Source of the DNA: Gordius sp. MW1
Lineage: Eukaryota > Nematomorpha > Gordioida > Gordea > Gordiidae
NCBI GenBank assembly: GCA_964036665.1
Contig: OZ038530.1
Location: 8,570,501-8,634,500 of the forward strand
Length of the DNA: 64,000 nt
Direction of reading: 5' to 3'
A program made the translations under genes and the position numbers. Positions 33,501 to 44,453 of this stretch are shown one piece after another. Positions within the stretch are counted from its first letter, which is position 1; each line of letters starts with the position of its first letter. The notes below the pieces were generated by a model, which worked only from the letters and a program-made list of their open reading frames with translations, was not told the DNA's origin and did no database searches.

Positions 33501-34970
33501 TTAGTATATCCTTCTTACCATCTCCATAATCAGCTGGAATGAATCTGATAACGGGGCTATAAGTGGTCCCCCAAATGGGATTCTTTAGGTTATTGCAGAA
33601 GCCGTCAACTTCCCTATATATTGGATTACATCCTCTCCTACTGTAAATACTGTATGTGTAAGGGCATTCCAGATCAAGGGTTGTGTTACTGATATCAATG
33701 CTACTTAGATAATCAGCCAATTCGTATTTGTTATATTGCCCTCTGATGACAATAAAAAAGTCCATTACAATGTGACAATAAATTTTGGAAATTATAAACA
33801 CTTAGATACAAATAGAGCCCTGCACGAGCCGTCCGAAGCCCGGACCCGGCCCAGCCCGACGTCAGGAGGCTCTGGCAAAAAATTAAAATTTAATTGGGCC
33901 TCGGGCTCGGGTCGGACCTGATGCATCAACCCAACAGGCCCAAGCCAGGCTCGAGGCAAAATGTAGCTAAAAGATTTTTAAAACTTTTTACTAATTCCTT
34001 TGTTGAGTAGGCTATTTATAAGAGACAAAATATGGGGCGTGTGGGCATTCTGAATAAATTTTTTTTATAAATTTACATTTCAAAGAAGTAGTACCGGGCT
34101 TGGGTAGGACGTGAGTAAAAACAATTACGAGCTCAGGTCGGGCTCTGGCAAAATTGAATAAAAAGAGTCGGGCTCGAGCCGAAGAAATTCCATTTTGCGG
34201 GGCTCTATAAATCACTTTGTATTTTCTAAAAAACCTTAAATTTTTATAAGATGTATTGGCTTAAGATGGAACATTACATAGGAGAAAAAGGAATAGTAGG
34301 TTATAGGTCGATAGATAAAATGAAGGTGGTCTATCTTAGAGATCTTACATTATCAATCCTGGTTGTCATTGTTTAAATTAAAGGTATTTTTACATTTGAA
34401 TAAACTTTTTATATAACAATTAGGCAAATTTGAAAAGATATAGTTTAAGTTGTATAGAGCAATATAACACATAAAAAATCAATATTTACTGTAAACTTGT
34501 TTTTAAAATGTCAGCGGCCATTGTGCTTATGAATCCTAATCGAATTTTTCTAAATACTCTAGGTATATTATTAACGATCACCGTGTCGACTTCATCTAAC
34601 AAATATTGGGTATATATAGATGCATTTATAACTGTTTAAAATTAATATGTTTTAAATTAATATGTTATAATATTATTAATAATTTTAACAAAAAAATTTA
34701 AACTTTTATAGAGTGTCGTAAAGAGAATAATTAAAGCACATTGTGAACAAAAATTTCATATTTTTTTTATTAATCTAAAAGCTCATAGTTAAAGATTAAG
34801 CCAACCTAATTTTAGGATGTCAGCTAAAATAGTCCGTTCCAATTCATCGACCCGAACAGTGGCTTGTTCGATTGCCTCATTCACTTCGTATTGCGTTAAC
34901 GTTGATGGTGCGATGAAAGGGTTAAAAGGTTGATTTGGAAATTGTGGGGTGGAAGAATTGGATTTGAACG
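21576..34970 (-). CDS. animal haem peroxidase (peroxidasin/peroxinectin-like), 13 exons
   Basis: A secreted-type animal haem peroxidase; such enzymes use H2O2 to oxidise halides or phenols. Exons, 5' to 3' on the minus strand: 34970-34806, 34595-34490, 33742-33519, 33001-32831, 32209-32048, 31242-31141, 30877-30752, 30643-30523, 30204-29992, 29492-29275, 27647-27485, 24647-24466, 21685-21576 (stop TAA). All joins keep phase; about 687 codons. Signature residues are present: distal His with the adjacent haem-linking Asp in GQIMDHEF, the Ca-binding loop [11 protein letters not shown], the Arg and haem-ester Glu in GDERTNEN, proximal His in RYGHSLIN, and the closing FGDRFWYEN and [12 protein letters not shown]. 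The first exon's start is tentative and no signal-peptide exon was found upstream. The last two introns are swollen by mobile elements. Convergent with INTS1. Confidence 0.92.
22219..22305 (-). other. tRNA-derived sequence (possible SINE head or tRNA relic)
   Basis: On the minus strand a B-box-like CCGGGTTCAAGCTCGGG T-arm (four of five stem pairs) follows a stretch with TGT in an anticodon-like position and an A-box-like TGGTGTGACGGG. A run of T follows, as after a Pol III gene. The acceptor stem does not pair, so it is not a functional tRNA as it stands. Confidence 0.35.
23020..23925 (+). repeat. CCAAT-palindrome minisatellite, array 1
   Basis: About eight tandem units of roughly 105-127 bp. 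Each contains TTGGCCAATGGTCA, a T-run, then CCATTGGTCAGCAGCC, a GGACGGCC or GGACACGG segment, and an A-rich spacer ending AAACGAAAAA. Two unit types alternate: a longer one with AGCAATGGTAGTAACAGG and a shorter one with GGTAAAAGTGGATATAAATT. Open frames through the array are a by-product of the repeat. Confidence 0.85.
25328..26838 (-). mobile_element. Helentron-like element with minisatellite, copy 2
   Basis: Same ends as copy 1: GGGCCTTCGGCCC hairpin on the left, and subterminal GAGCCCATAAATTGCATAGC at about 26794 on the right. A 400-bp unique arm (25480-25730, including GGGTTAGGGTTAG) is shared in inverse orientation with copy 3 at 45-47 kb. The central array (25738-26530) has seven CCAAT-palindrome units. 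No open frame with known similarity. Confidence 0.6.
25738..26530 (+). repeat. CCAAT-palindrome minisatellite, array 2
   Basis: Seven units with the core TTGGCCAATGGTCA, T-run, CCATTGGTCAGCAGCC. The first units are the short type (GGTAAAAGTGG) and later ones the long type (AGCAATGGTAG). This is the same order, inverted, as in array 3, which points to duplication of a whole element. Confidence 0.85.
28117..28341. mobile_element. MITE (CAGTGGCGTA ... TACGCGCCTG) in peroxidase intron 10
   Basis: Imperfect terminal inverted repeats CAGTGGCGTAAATG and CTGGCTACGCGCCTG bound 225 bp with G- and C-runs just inside each end. The flanks share only AGTCC of an expected 8-bp duplication, so the target site has decayed. 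A fresh relative is at 38573-38825. Confidence 0.7.
31526..31592. mobile_element. 67-bp minimal hAT-type MITE in peroxidase intron 5
   Basis: TAAAGACCT and AGGTCTCTA form inverted ends, and GGGGAAAC is duplicated exactly on both sides (31518-31525 and 31593-31600). The right part (AAAAAGTGACTTTACAGG) resembles the inverse of the left end of the element at 24777, so it is probably an extreme deletion derivative of that family. Confidence 0.7.
32560..32705. mobile_element. MITE fragment in peroxidase intron 4
   Basis: Contains GGGGGGATAATGATTTAGGG near the left and CAGCCACCCCTCCTTG near the right, alignable by eye with 12500-12640 and 53870-54005. The ends are eroded. Confidence 0.5.
33813..34207. 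mobile_element. hAT-type element (TAGAGCCCTGCA ends) in peroxidase intron 2
   Basis: Left end TAGAGCCCTGCACGAGCC and right end TTGCGGGGCTCTA are inverted repeats, with CCCGGCCC/GGGTCGG-rich subterminal sequence. The flanking octamers do not match, so the target duplication is lost or the ends have moved. No coding sequence. Confidence 0.7.
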
Positions 34971-35141
34971 CTCCAAAAAACATCAAAAAGGGGATGATCT
35001 CCCAATGCGACTTCCAAATGATCGTTTGTCGCATGTTCTACAATTTAGATCCCTAAATATTGGTAAATCTGATAGAAAAATATTTATCAGTTATTCTAAT
35101 GTCGATTTTGCTCTACAATCCTTAAAGTCATCCCCTCCAGG

Positions 35142-35817
35142 TAGAGCCCTGCATGCCGCCCAAAGCCCGACTCGAGCCCGGCCTGGCCTGAGTTGGTTTT
35201 GGGCTGGGCTCGGGCAGAATTTAATAAAATAATCGGGTATCGGGATCGGGTCGGGCCTCATGATGCAGCCCGACCCGAGGCTCGAGCCCGGCCCGAATTG
35301 AACTAAAGCAAACTAATTTTTTGTAAAATATGATTTAAATAAACTTAACTCGTATTAAAAAAATCTTCACATAGCCTACATAATAGGCCTTCCAAACTTC
35401 AGCTTCCCCTGACTATTATAACATAATTAACCTGAATTGCAAATCTTATTCTATATTTAAATAAATCCATAGTAGATGTTAGAACTTTAGAAATAAGTTA
35501 GGTAAATATTTCAAAAAGATTTGTTAGATTTTTAGTTTAATATTATTAGCTGAATAAATTGTAACGAGTGAAAGTGGATTTTTTTATTTCATCCTCATCC
35601 TAGTCGTTAATTACAGTAACAGCCATCCAATGCATTTTACATTTAGATGGTGAACGAATTTTCATAAATATTTCAAATATTTTATTTGATAAACCGGGTC
35701 GGGCTCGGGTCGGACCAAAAATAAAAAGTCATTTGGCTCGGACTGAACTCGGGCAAAATAAAAAATGAGATGTCGGGTCGGGCTCGGCCCGAAGAAATTT
35801 TATTTTGCAGGGCTCTA
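35142..35817. mobile_element. hAT-type element (TAGAGCCCTGCA ends)
   Basis: 676 bp bounded by TAGAGCCCTGCA and TGCAGGGCTCTA, with flanking octamers CCTCCAGG and CCTCCAGC (7 of 8 match). The interior is alignable with the elements at 38152 (inverse) and 44454 through a shared AT-rich core. It lies just upstream of the first peroxidase exon recognised. Confidence 0.8.
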
Positions 35818-35826
35818 CCTCCAGCA

Positions 35827-38098
35827 CACACTACCGTATCCTGTACGCATTACTATATAGCAACTAAACTCTCATGTAATGTAAGACGTTAGAGCTAATT
35901 AAAAAAACTAATCAAATTTTATGGCTCTCCCTAATAATTCCATAAAAAATTAAACTAAAGATTTAATACTAAGCAAAGGAAGACATTAGGTTTGAAGCTT
36001 CGCACAAAAAGCAGAGGGAATTGTGGGGCAAACCTAGCGAAGAACGCAAAATCATGTTTTTTTTTTATTAAATGAGGATTATTTCTAGTTGCCAATAAAA
36101 CGGTAACCTTTAATTTATTCTTACTATTTTAAATTAAATTGACAGTATTAGTGCAGAAATGTTAACAATCAGGGGCTGGGTTTGGATTTGGAAAGGGTGG
36201 CAAACGTTTGGGAACAATCTTGACGAGAGACGATAATTATCTACGATGATTTTTATACTTTATTGTTAATAAAATATCTTTGGGATTTAAAGTGGAGAGA
36301 GGGGAGTTAACTGTACCTCTTTGCCTCCCCCTGGCTATGCCCTTGGTGACAATAATATTTGGATTTAGCCAAGTTGAATTAGAGGGCAGGGAGAAAATAT
36401 TTTAATGGAGGGAACAAATTAGGATTTTCAAAAAATAAATTTTTATTATATTTTTTGGGAACTATGTGCTACTGAATATATATTAAAATTCAATTTCAAG
36501 AAGAAAAGGGTAATGTATTTCGCACCAACAGTTTATATATTCATTTTCTAAATTTTCATAAATTTTTGTCAAATCTAGTCTAAGATTTATATTCTTTTTT
36601 ATCATATTAGTCTTTTAACTATTTTTTATGCGCATAGTTATTATTTACCATGATATATTTTTGTATTCAAATAAATTTCTTACTTTTAAACCGATGTCGA
36701 ATATGAACTAATGGATGGATATTTGATAATTCTATCTATGTAAGATCAATACATGGTTTGACAATATTTAAATTGTCATATACTCTTTTATTAATATAAA
36801 ATGTGAAAAGGAATTAAAGAAAGTTATTCTATGATTTGCAATTATTTCTCAGTTAAATTTAGGTCACCATTACCATGATGGGTGTGATCAAGTTAATTTG
36901 ATTTGCTTGAGAAATCCAAGAATTATGTTTCTTTCTCGGATCTCAACTCATGTCATATAATATAACAAATCGTATCGCTAATAAACCCTTAGGGCTAGAA
37001 ATTAAAATAATTTCCTTTGTTTCTCAATCTCGCGAAACCTAAATATTAATTTAAACTTTTATTTATAAAATTATCAATTTCTTGAGAATTAGCCTTTTAA
37101 TAGAATAGATCACATGGCTGTTCATCCTTGGTTAATTCATAAATCTAAAATTAAAAATATAATAATATTGGAAGGTTTTAAATTTAGTAGGTTTTTAATA
37201 GTAGGTTATTTTCTCAAAATTTTATGGCAAATCTTTAAAAATTAGGTAGTTTGAATGCTTATTTTTAAAATAAATTATATATCTAACCCTAATCTTAAAA
37301 TTTTCTACCTTGATTAAATTAAAAAAATAACGGGCAACAATGGACTAACTATAAAACGAAATTGTAACCGATTTGAGCGAAATTATAGTTGTTACAAACG
37401 CCTTTAATATTAGGTGTTGTTTTTAAAAAACAACAGTAATTTTCAAATGGGTACAGTGCAGGCGACATCACAATTTCCCTGTTGAATTCGAAAAAATTGG
37501 AATTTCTTAAATGCTGTACTTTTAGCAAACCAAGGCGATATTAAAGATAAAGATTATATATTTATTAGTCTATTCTATAATATTATATATTTATTAGTCT
37601 AATAGAGTTTTTAATTCTCAAGCTGGCGAAAACTTCGTGATGCTAGATTTCTTGATACACTTTTAATCTAACAGGTATGTTTGAATGCGATTAAAAATAA
37701 ATAAAGGCTAGATATACGTAAGGCCCGTGAAAAACCAGTTACAAAATTTGATAGATTTTTATTTGTGTCTTATAAAGGATAAACAATTGTGCTTTTATAA
37801 TTTTCTAATAATTTATCATTATTTTATGTTTAATAAATTAACAAGGAAAATTGGAATATATATCCCTCTTAATTCATCCATCGATCAATAAATCAACCCG
37901 CATTATAAGTGTTAATTAGATATTATATATACCTACTAGTAATCCTATGGACATAGCCATGTTTTATATTAGATGGGGGCAGTAATGATTTAGGGGGGGG
38001 GGGCAAAAAATGTTTTTTTATATTAAAATTTTTTGTTTTGGAACGGGCAAACAGCTACCCGTCATTGCCTTTCCATTTGTACCGTCTAGCAATGTTAG
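35827..38098. other. AT-rich intergenic stretch with two MITE scraps
   Basis: No gene was recognised on either strand. At 36170-36355 (GGGGCTGGG to CCCCCTGGCTATGCCC) and 37974-38090 (GGGGGCAGTAATGATTTAGG) are remnants of the MITE family seen at 12500, 32560 and 53870. The missing peroxidase promoter and signal-peptide exon could be here but I cannot point to them. Confidence 0.5.
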
Positions 38099-38099
38099 A

Positions 38100-38144
38100 G
38101 TAAATTTTAGATAAGCTTTATTAAAAGCTTATCTAAAATTTTAC
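38100..38144. repeat. long hairpin beside a transposon insertion site
   Basis: GTAAATTTTAGATAAGCTTT is followed after a 4-base loop by its near-perfect inverse, which differs only by one extra A in an A-run. A foldback of about 20 bp per arm. The right arm abuts the target duplication of the next element. Confidence 0.85.
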
Positions 38145-38151
38145 TTATAGG

Positions 38152-39084
38152 TAGAGCCCTGCAAAATGAAAATTCTTCTGCCCGAGCCCGGCCCAACTTC
38201 TCAATTTTTATTTTGCCCGAGCCCGGCCCGAGCCCGAAAGACTTTATTATTTAAAGCCCTACCCGAGCCCGACCCGATTTTCCAAATAAAATTTTTGAAA
38301 AAATATATTATCGAAATTTTTTTTCACCATCTAGATATAAAATGCATTACATTGTTATTACTCCTAATTTACAACTAGAATAAATTTGAAATAAAAAATC
38401 CGTTTTCACTCGTTAGAGTTTATTCAGCTAATCATTTAAAGCTAAAAATTTAACTTTATAAAATAAATTTTTAACAGTTTCTAAAAAACTTTTTAAAATA
38501 GTTACTTTTCTTATTTCTAAAGTTGTAACAGCCACTATGATGTTATAAAATATAATAAGATTTGCAATTCAGCAGTGGCGTAGACACGGGGGGGGGGGGG
38601 GAAACGGGAAATTCCCCCCCCCGGATTTATGAAAAAATGAAATATTTTAGATCTAAAGTTTATATTTTATAGTTGTGCAACGTAACTGACCAAGTTGATT
38701 ATTTATAATGACTTTCTTTATGTTTTATACCAGATTTTATAATTTTTATGTTGAAATAATAATGTTAGGAAAAATTTTTGGAGGATTTCCCCCCCCCCCC
38801 GGAGAAAATCCTGGCTACGCGCCTGCAATTCAGGTCAGTTATATTATATAAGACAAGAGAAATAAGCTGAAGTTTAGAAGCTATATAATGTAGGCTGCGC
38901 GAAGATAATTATTAATATTGAGTTGAATTGATTTAAATCCTATTTTATAAAAGATTAATTTGCTTTAGTTCAATTCGGACCGGGCTCGGGCCGCCGCATC
39001 AGGCCCGACCCGAGCCCCAGGCCCGATTGTTTTATAAAATTCTGCCCGAGCCCGGCCCGGGCTTCGAGTCCGTGCAGGGTTCTA
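38152..39084. mobile_element. hAT-type element with exact 8-bp duplication
   Basis: The ends TAGAGCCCTGCA and TGCAGGGTTCTA bound 933 bp. CTTATAGG is duplicated exactly at 38144-38151 and 39085-39092. The interior is the inverse of the element at 35142 and has CCCGAGCCCGGCCC blocks at both ends. A 253-bp MITE has inserted in its middle. Confidence 0.9.
38573..38825. mobile_element. MITE nested in the hAT-type element
   Basis: The CAGTGGCGTAGACACG left end and CTGGCTACGCGCCTG right end, with G- and C-runs inside, are flanked by an exact duplication CAATTCAG (38565-38572 and 38826-38833). 253 bp, non-coding, so it depends on another element's transposase. The right end matches the hAT element at 52159-53504. 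Confidence 0.9.
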
Positions 39085-39651
39085 CTTATAGGGGAGACCG
39101 GGGCTATTTCGACCATAAAAAATCAAAAAGGCATAAGACTAAAATTGTTAACCAATTTTCATATACTTTTTCACATAAATGTTCATGGCTACAATATTTA
39201 TTAGAGGAACTATATTATAGCATCACAGTTAATATATTTTTTATAGCATGGTTTCAAAAAAAGACAACTCTATAACTTTGAGAAACGGGGGTCATCGTGT
39301 AAGGCTAAGGTGTCCTCCATGGGCGTACGCAGGGGGGCGTACGCAGGGCCCCCCCCCTGCGTAGGCCCATAGGCGGCTGCCCCCCCCCGTCATTTACGAA
39401 AAAAAAATAATTTTTAATGCAAAAACATTGAAAAATTAAAAAAAAATTATGTTTTGCCCCCCTCTAGTGGTGATCAAAACCTAGGTCAGGTTTTCCCGAG
39501 GTCCAACCTCAGGTCGGTTTTATGTTCAGGTTTTCAAAAACCTGACAAGGTTTTTAGAACACCCGAACCTTAACCTGAGGTTGATCCCGAAAATAAACCT
39601 GAAAAACCTTCAGGTCAATTTTACACCCAACCTGAAACCCCTCCAAGTTTT

Positions 39652-41134
39652 TCGGATTTACTTCTTCATATAAATACAAATATTGATATATGGACCAAAA
39701 ATACGGCAAAAAAAGAATTGAACCTTTCTTTTTTAGACAAGCAAGCAAAGGTTAAACTTATTTTGAACAACTTAAGTTCAAAAGTCTCCATCACTACAGA
39801 TGTTTGGAGGTCCCTAAATAATCGTTCATATGTAGCCATTACTGCGCACTTCATCGATGAAGTATGGAAACCTATATCTATACTTCTCGATATTTTCGAT
39901 ATAAGTCATCCTCACACAGCGATTTATTTATATAATCAAATGAAAAAAGTCCTAGAAGATTATAATATACTAGACAATATAATTTCCATTACCACTGACA
40001 ACGCAGCGAACGAAATCGCTGCTGTTGACCTGATGATAAGGTACATGAAAAATAGAAATATCGAAATATACCACCATCGATGTGCGTGCCACATCATAAA
40101 TCTTGTAGTTAAAGAGGGATTATCAGCAATTGAGGGACCACTTGAAAAAATGTACCATGTGGTCCGGCTAATTCAAAAATCCTCTCTTTTGAGTGAGGAG
40201 TACCACAATATGACAAAGTGTCATATACCCCAACCTAACAATACGCGCTGGAACTCTACCTACATTATGTTAGCCGCAGCGAATAAAGTATATTATATAT
40301 ATATTAATTTAATGATTTTTATAGAATATAGTGTGTTTGAATACAATTATCGATAAAAATGTAAATAATCGGGACTTGGTTTTTTCAAACGATGAAATTG
40401 GTATGCTAAAGGAAGTAGAAGATCTTCTAAAACCCTTCTTCGAAGATACCGAGGAAATGTCCTCGCAAAAAACCAATACTGTTGGATCAGTGTTACTTTA
40501 CTTTGAAAATATGATTGAAGAGTTGCTGAGTAGGCAACTTTTCATACAGAACGATTTAATTCAAACAGCCACCGATAGAATGATCACGAAGCTGAATAGT
40601 TACATCGTACATGTAGCCAACTTTGAAAATTTCGCATCTTCTTTCTTGGATCCTAGGATCAAGAATGAACTTATGCCACAAACTTTACAATTAGATGATC
40701 ACCACTTGAAATTAAAAGCTATTTTTAAATCCGATTACGAAAAAGGCCAGATAGTTCCGGATAACTCAAAAATCTCAAGACTTGAAAGGATTGTTATAAA
40801 AAAAACGTAATATAAACTGATTTATTATACCTATGTTCAATTGTTTAGATACAATTATAATATGGAATTTGATGAAATCTCGGAATACTCGCAAAAGGCT
40901 CGAATCCGAATTCGTGGTGATCCCTACGCGTGGTGGGCCATGAATGCCGTTGAATTGCCAAATCTAAGTAGAATGGCTAGATCCTTTCTTTGTCAACAAG
41001 CATCCTCCGTTGCTGCCGAAAGAGTTTTTTCGAAAGCGGGGGATATTGTTACAAAGAAGAGATCTAGACTTTCTTCAGGAACTTTACGTTATATATTATG
41101 TCTTAATAATTGGTCGCAGAATTTACAGATATAA
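39652..41134 (+). CDS. hAT transposase (N-terminus lacking), 3 exons
   Basis: Exons end at 40287, then 40325-40806 and 40849-41134; the two introns of 37 and 42 nt are GT-AG and keep phase. Features in order: SITTDVWRS (first catalytic Asp), SITTDNAANE (second Asp), CACHIINLVVKEGL, NTRWNSTY, a middle helical domain, then the C-terminal dimerisation region PNLSRMARSFLCQQ and AERVFSKAGD (third acidic residue) ending LNNWSQN. This is the ZBED/zinc-finger-BED-like branch of hAT transposases. There is no BED finger upstream and no in-frame ATG near the start; the frame runs back into the terminal repeat. The element may thus encode a catalytic domain without its DNA-binding part, or use an unrecognised upstream exon. 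Confidence 0.85.
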
Positions 41135-42456
41135 ATGATTTTATTTGTTTTAATACATTGGATAATTTATCTTGAATAAAATATAATTGTATACATCGTG
41201 TATAATTATTATCGCATTAATAATATGAAAGATGTAAATAAATTAAACTTAAAGAGGGTTTAAAAAAAATAAAATATCTGAAACTATTTCTATTTTAAAA
41301 AAGTTTAATAAATTATTTTAAAAAAAAAATATATTTTTTAAATCAGTTCATTTGTCTATATAAGGTAAATAGCTAGTACTAGCTCCTCTCCTACAAGCCC
41401 CGACCCCAATATTTTAGATAATTAATAATTCAACATGTTATTAGAAGTTCAGGTGTTTTTGTGTCATAACAAACCAACTGGCTGATTAATTTCGTGTTGA
41501 GTTAAAAAAATAATTTTAGCTAGACCTTAAAATTAAAGTGACGAACAAAATTTTTTTGATTTTCACCCTTTTAATTTAAAAATTGAACCCTTTTTTTAGC
41601 TATCCTCCTGATTAGTCTAAAAAATGTAATTATTTATGTATTTTAAATATTTTTCTTTCTATTTTGTAAATTAAAATTTGCAATAATTTTCCCTTAATCA
41701 AGGTTTATTTCCAAATAATGTGTATTATATAATACGGCACTTGATAAAGTTGCACTGCACATATATTATATTTATATTGCATGCGCGGCGCGCCCCCTTA
41801 ATTTTATCTCACACATGCTAAGCTAAGGAATAAGGATATTGCATTGCAACAACAACAATCAAGTCAAGTAATTGGGGTGAATTAAGGCACGAATTAGGTG
41901 TGCGTATAGGCTGGGTGGGGTGTGTTTAGGTTGGAACGAGGTGGGAACCCCTGTAATGATCTGAAACGTCGACATTTAAAAAACGACGACGCTCAGTTGA
42001 ACATTCCTATTGGTTAATATGGCATAATAACGAGTTATATGCTATATCACGTGATCTTCCTAAAAGCTCAATAGGTTAGTTTTGGCACAAAAACATGTAT
42101 TTTTTTTGAAGACACTAAAATGACGACACAAGACTTTCAAAATATTTCAAATAATTACTATGCATAATTATTTAAATTATAAATTAAAATTTAGAGAATC
42201 ACTAACAAACTATCAATTTAGCCATTTAAGTATATTATCAAATCTTTTTTTTCACATGTATTTTATAAATTTAGGTTAAATCAAAAAAATTATGAATATC
42301 AGTTTAGTCAAGCTCAAGCATTTGTATTTTCATCTCTAGTTTTGTATAAAAATGCACATAATCATTTGAAGCTTATTAAAAAATCTTTTACTTTATTAGT
42401 CTAAGTTATAAACTTTACCTTAGTTTTAAGCTTATAGACAATAAAAATAATTAATA
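41135..42456. other. AT-rich non-coding interior of the hAT element
   Basis: Nothing recognisable except a GC-richer patch at 41885-41955 (GGCTGGGTGGGGTGTG, GAGGTGGGAACCCC). A similar patch, GGAACCGGGTGGG to GGTTCCCACCCCG, is at 43440-43495. The pair may be remains of a further nested insertion, but I see no clear ends. Confidence 0.4.
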
Positions 42457-43170
42457 GGATAGGCTTATAAACATAGATTAGATATAATGATCACTAGCTC
42501 AAGCTCAATGTATTCAAGTACTAACTCAGCTATTCCTTAGGTTATTATAAATGTACCAAATACAAAATTGAGTTCATCAATTAGCCCTACCAAAATTGCA
42601 ATTAAAAGGATAGGCTTATAAACATAGATCAGATATAATGATCATTAGCTCAAGCTCAACAGATATCCCTTAGGTTATTATAAATATACCAAATACAAAA
42701 TTGAGTTCATCAATTAGCCCTACCAAAATTACAATTAAAAGGATAGGCTTATAAACATAGATCAGATATAATGATCATTAGCTCAAACTCAACAGATATC
42801 CCTTAGGTTATTATAAATATACCAAATACAAAATTGAGTTCATCAATTAGCCCTACCAAAATTACAATTAAAAGGATAGGCTTATAAACATAGATCAGAT
42901 ATAATGATCATTAGCTCAAGCTCAACAGATATCCCTTAGGTTATTATAAATGTACCAAATACAATATTGAGTTCATCAATTAGCTTTACAATTAAAAGGA
43001 TAGGCTTATAAACATAGATCAGATATAATGATCATTAGCTAATGTATTTAAATACTCACTCAAATATCCCTTAGGTTATTAAATGTACCAAATACAATAT
43101 TGACTATAAATTATATCAGCCATTTAAAAGGAATTATAAACATAGATCAATGATCATCAACTCAAGCTCA
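42457..43170 (+). repeat. 133-bp tandem repeat inside the hAT element
   Basis: About five units begin GGATAGGCTTATAAACATAG, at 42457, 42608, 42741, 42874 and 42998, with a degenerate one near 43128. The spacings are 151, 133, 133 and 124 bp. The central units are almost identical and the outer ones diverge. Non-coding and AT-rich. Confidence 0.9.
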
Positions 43171-44453
43171 AAAATACATATCAAAAGAAGTAAATGCAGA
43201 ATGCTAAATATGAAAAATTTTAATTACAAATATGATAAATTTTAATTAATCTTGTAAACCATGGTTGAATTATAATCAATATTTTTGTGAATTTTATAGG
43301 TTAGTAACTAAAAACATCTGTTGATTGACGTTTGTCTTAGCCCATAGAAATTTAATTTCAAATTTTAAGAAAAATTTTTGATTGGCATGTCGATTTTTTT
43401 GAGCGTCGTGGAAATGGATATTACCCCGGGTGTGTTCAGGTTGGAACCGGGTGGGTCAAAATTGGAAGGGAGAATGTGCAGGTTCCCACCCCGAACATAA
43501 CATATAACGATAAGGTTGCATAAGGTTTGCAAGATACGCATATAACACACACCCCACACAGCCCCATAAATTTATCACACACCACACACACACGCAACAT
43601 ATACTACTACTAAGTACTAACACTAACACTGCTATCCCGCATAGCATAGTATACGCACATACGCAATGCATCTCAAATTTATCAAGATATAGATGGCGTG
43701 TTTGAGATATACATGGTAATGATTTAAATCATTTGAATATTAAAAAAAATCTCAATTTTTTTTTTAAATAACAATAAACTATTTTTCCGTCATTTAAAAT
43801 TGTAAATATTTAAAAATTTTAATGCATCTTCTAAAAAGATAATAGTTAAAGTAAAATACCACATTTATTCTTAAATTTATCGCATAAAAAAAGAGATTCT
43901 TTTTAGGTTAACCTGAGGTCAACCTGGGGTTTCAGGTTGGGTGTAAAATTGACCTGAAAGTTTTTCACGTTTATTTTCGGGATCAACCTCAGGTTAAGGT
44001 TCGGGTGTTCTAAAAACCTTGTCAGGTTTTTGAAAACAGGTTTTGATCATCACTACCCCCCTCTAAATGAACTTTTAAACGTTTTGCCCCCCCCCCTAAT
44101 TCACAACCTGGGTACGCAAATGGTGTCCTCTCTTATTTAAAGTCAGAAATGTATAAATAACTTAAGTGCACGTGCTTTATTTGCTAAAATATAAAAAACT
44201 CATCATTTTATAAAATAAATTTTAATAAGATAGATGTGAACTTAAATTAGTTTGTTCAGCGATTCTTTAATTGAACACGATTTTTTTAGATAAAAGAACG
44301 TGAATTATTTTTTATTTATAGGATATTAGTATTTTGATGGCACTTAAATAATACATATAGCTATACAAAATAACAACTACATAAGTAATTGAATGGATTA
44401 TATAGTGAGTTTGTAGAAATTAATCGTGAAGGCTCAAAATGAAACCAGTGATT

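Larger units (their letters stand above)
39465..44055 (+). mobile_element. hAT element with transposase gene
   Basis: 4,591 bp. The ends TAGTGGTGATCAAAACC and (inverse of the right end) TAGTGATGATCAAAACC match at 15 of 16-17 positions and continue as long subterminal inverted repeats of about 150 bp built on CAGGTT/AACCTG. The octamer CCCCCCTC is duplicated exactly at 39457-39464 and 44056-44063. Inside are a transposase gene near the left end and a 133-bp satellite array on the right. The clean duplication and open transposase exons suggest a recent insertion. Confidence 0.93.
39317..44121. mobile_element. small MITE split by a 4.6-kb hAT element
   Basis: GGTGTCCT is duplicated at 39309-39316 and 44122-44129. 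The outer ends GGCGTACGCAGG and, inverted, TGCGTACCCAGG face inward. Removing the hAT insertion (39465-44055) and one copy of its target leaves a MITE of about 200 bp with poly-C and poly-G tracts. Confidence 0.75.

Noticed and set aside
42457..43170. CRISPR array
   Set aside because: Repeats are head-to-tail without unique spacers, in a eukaryotic transposon.
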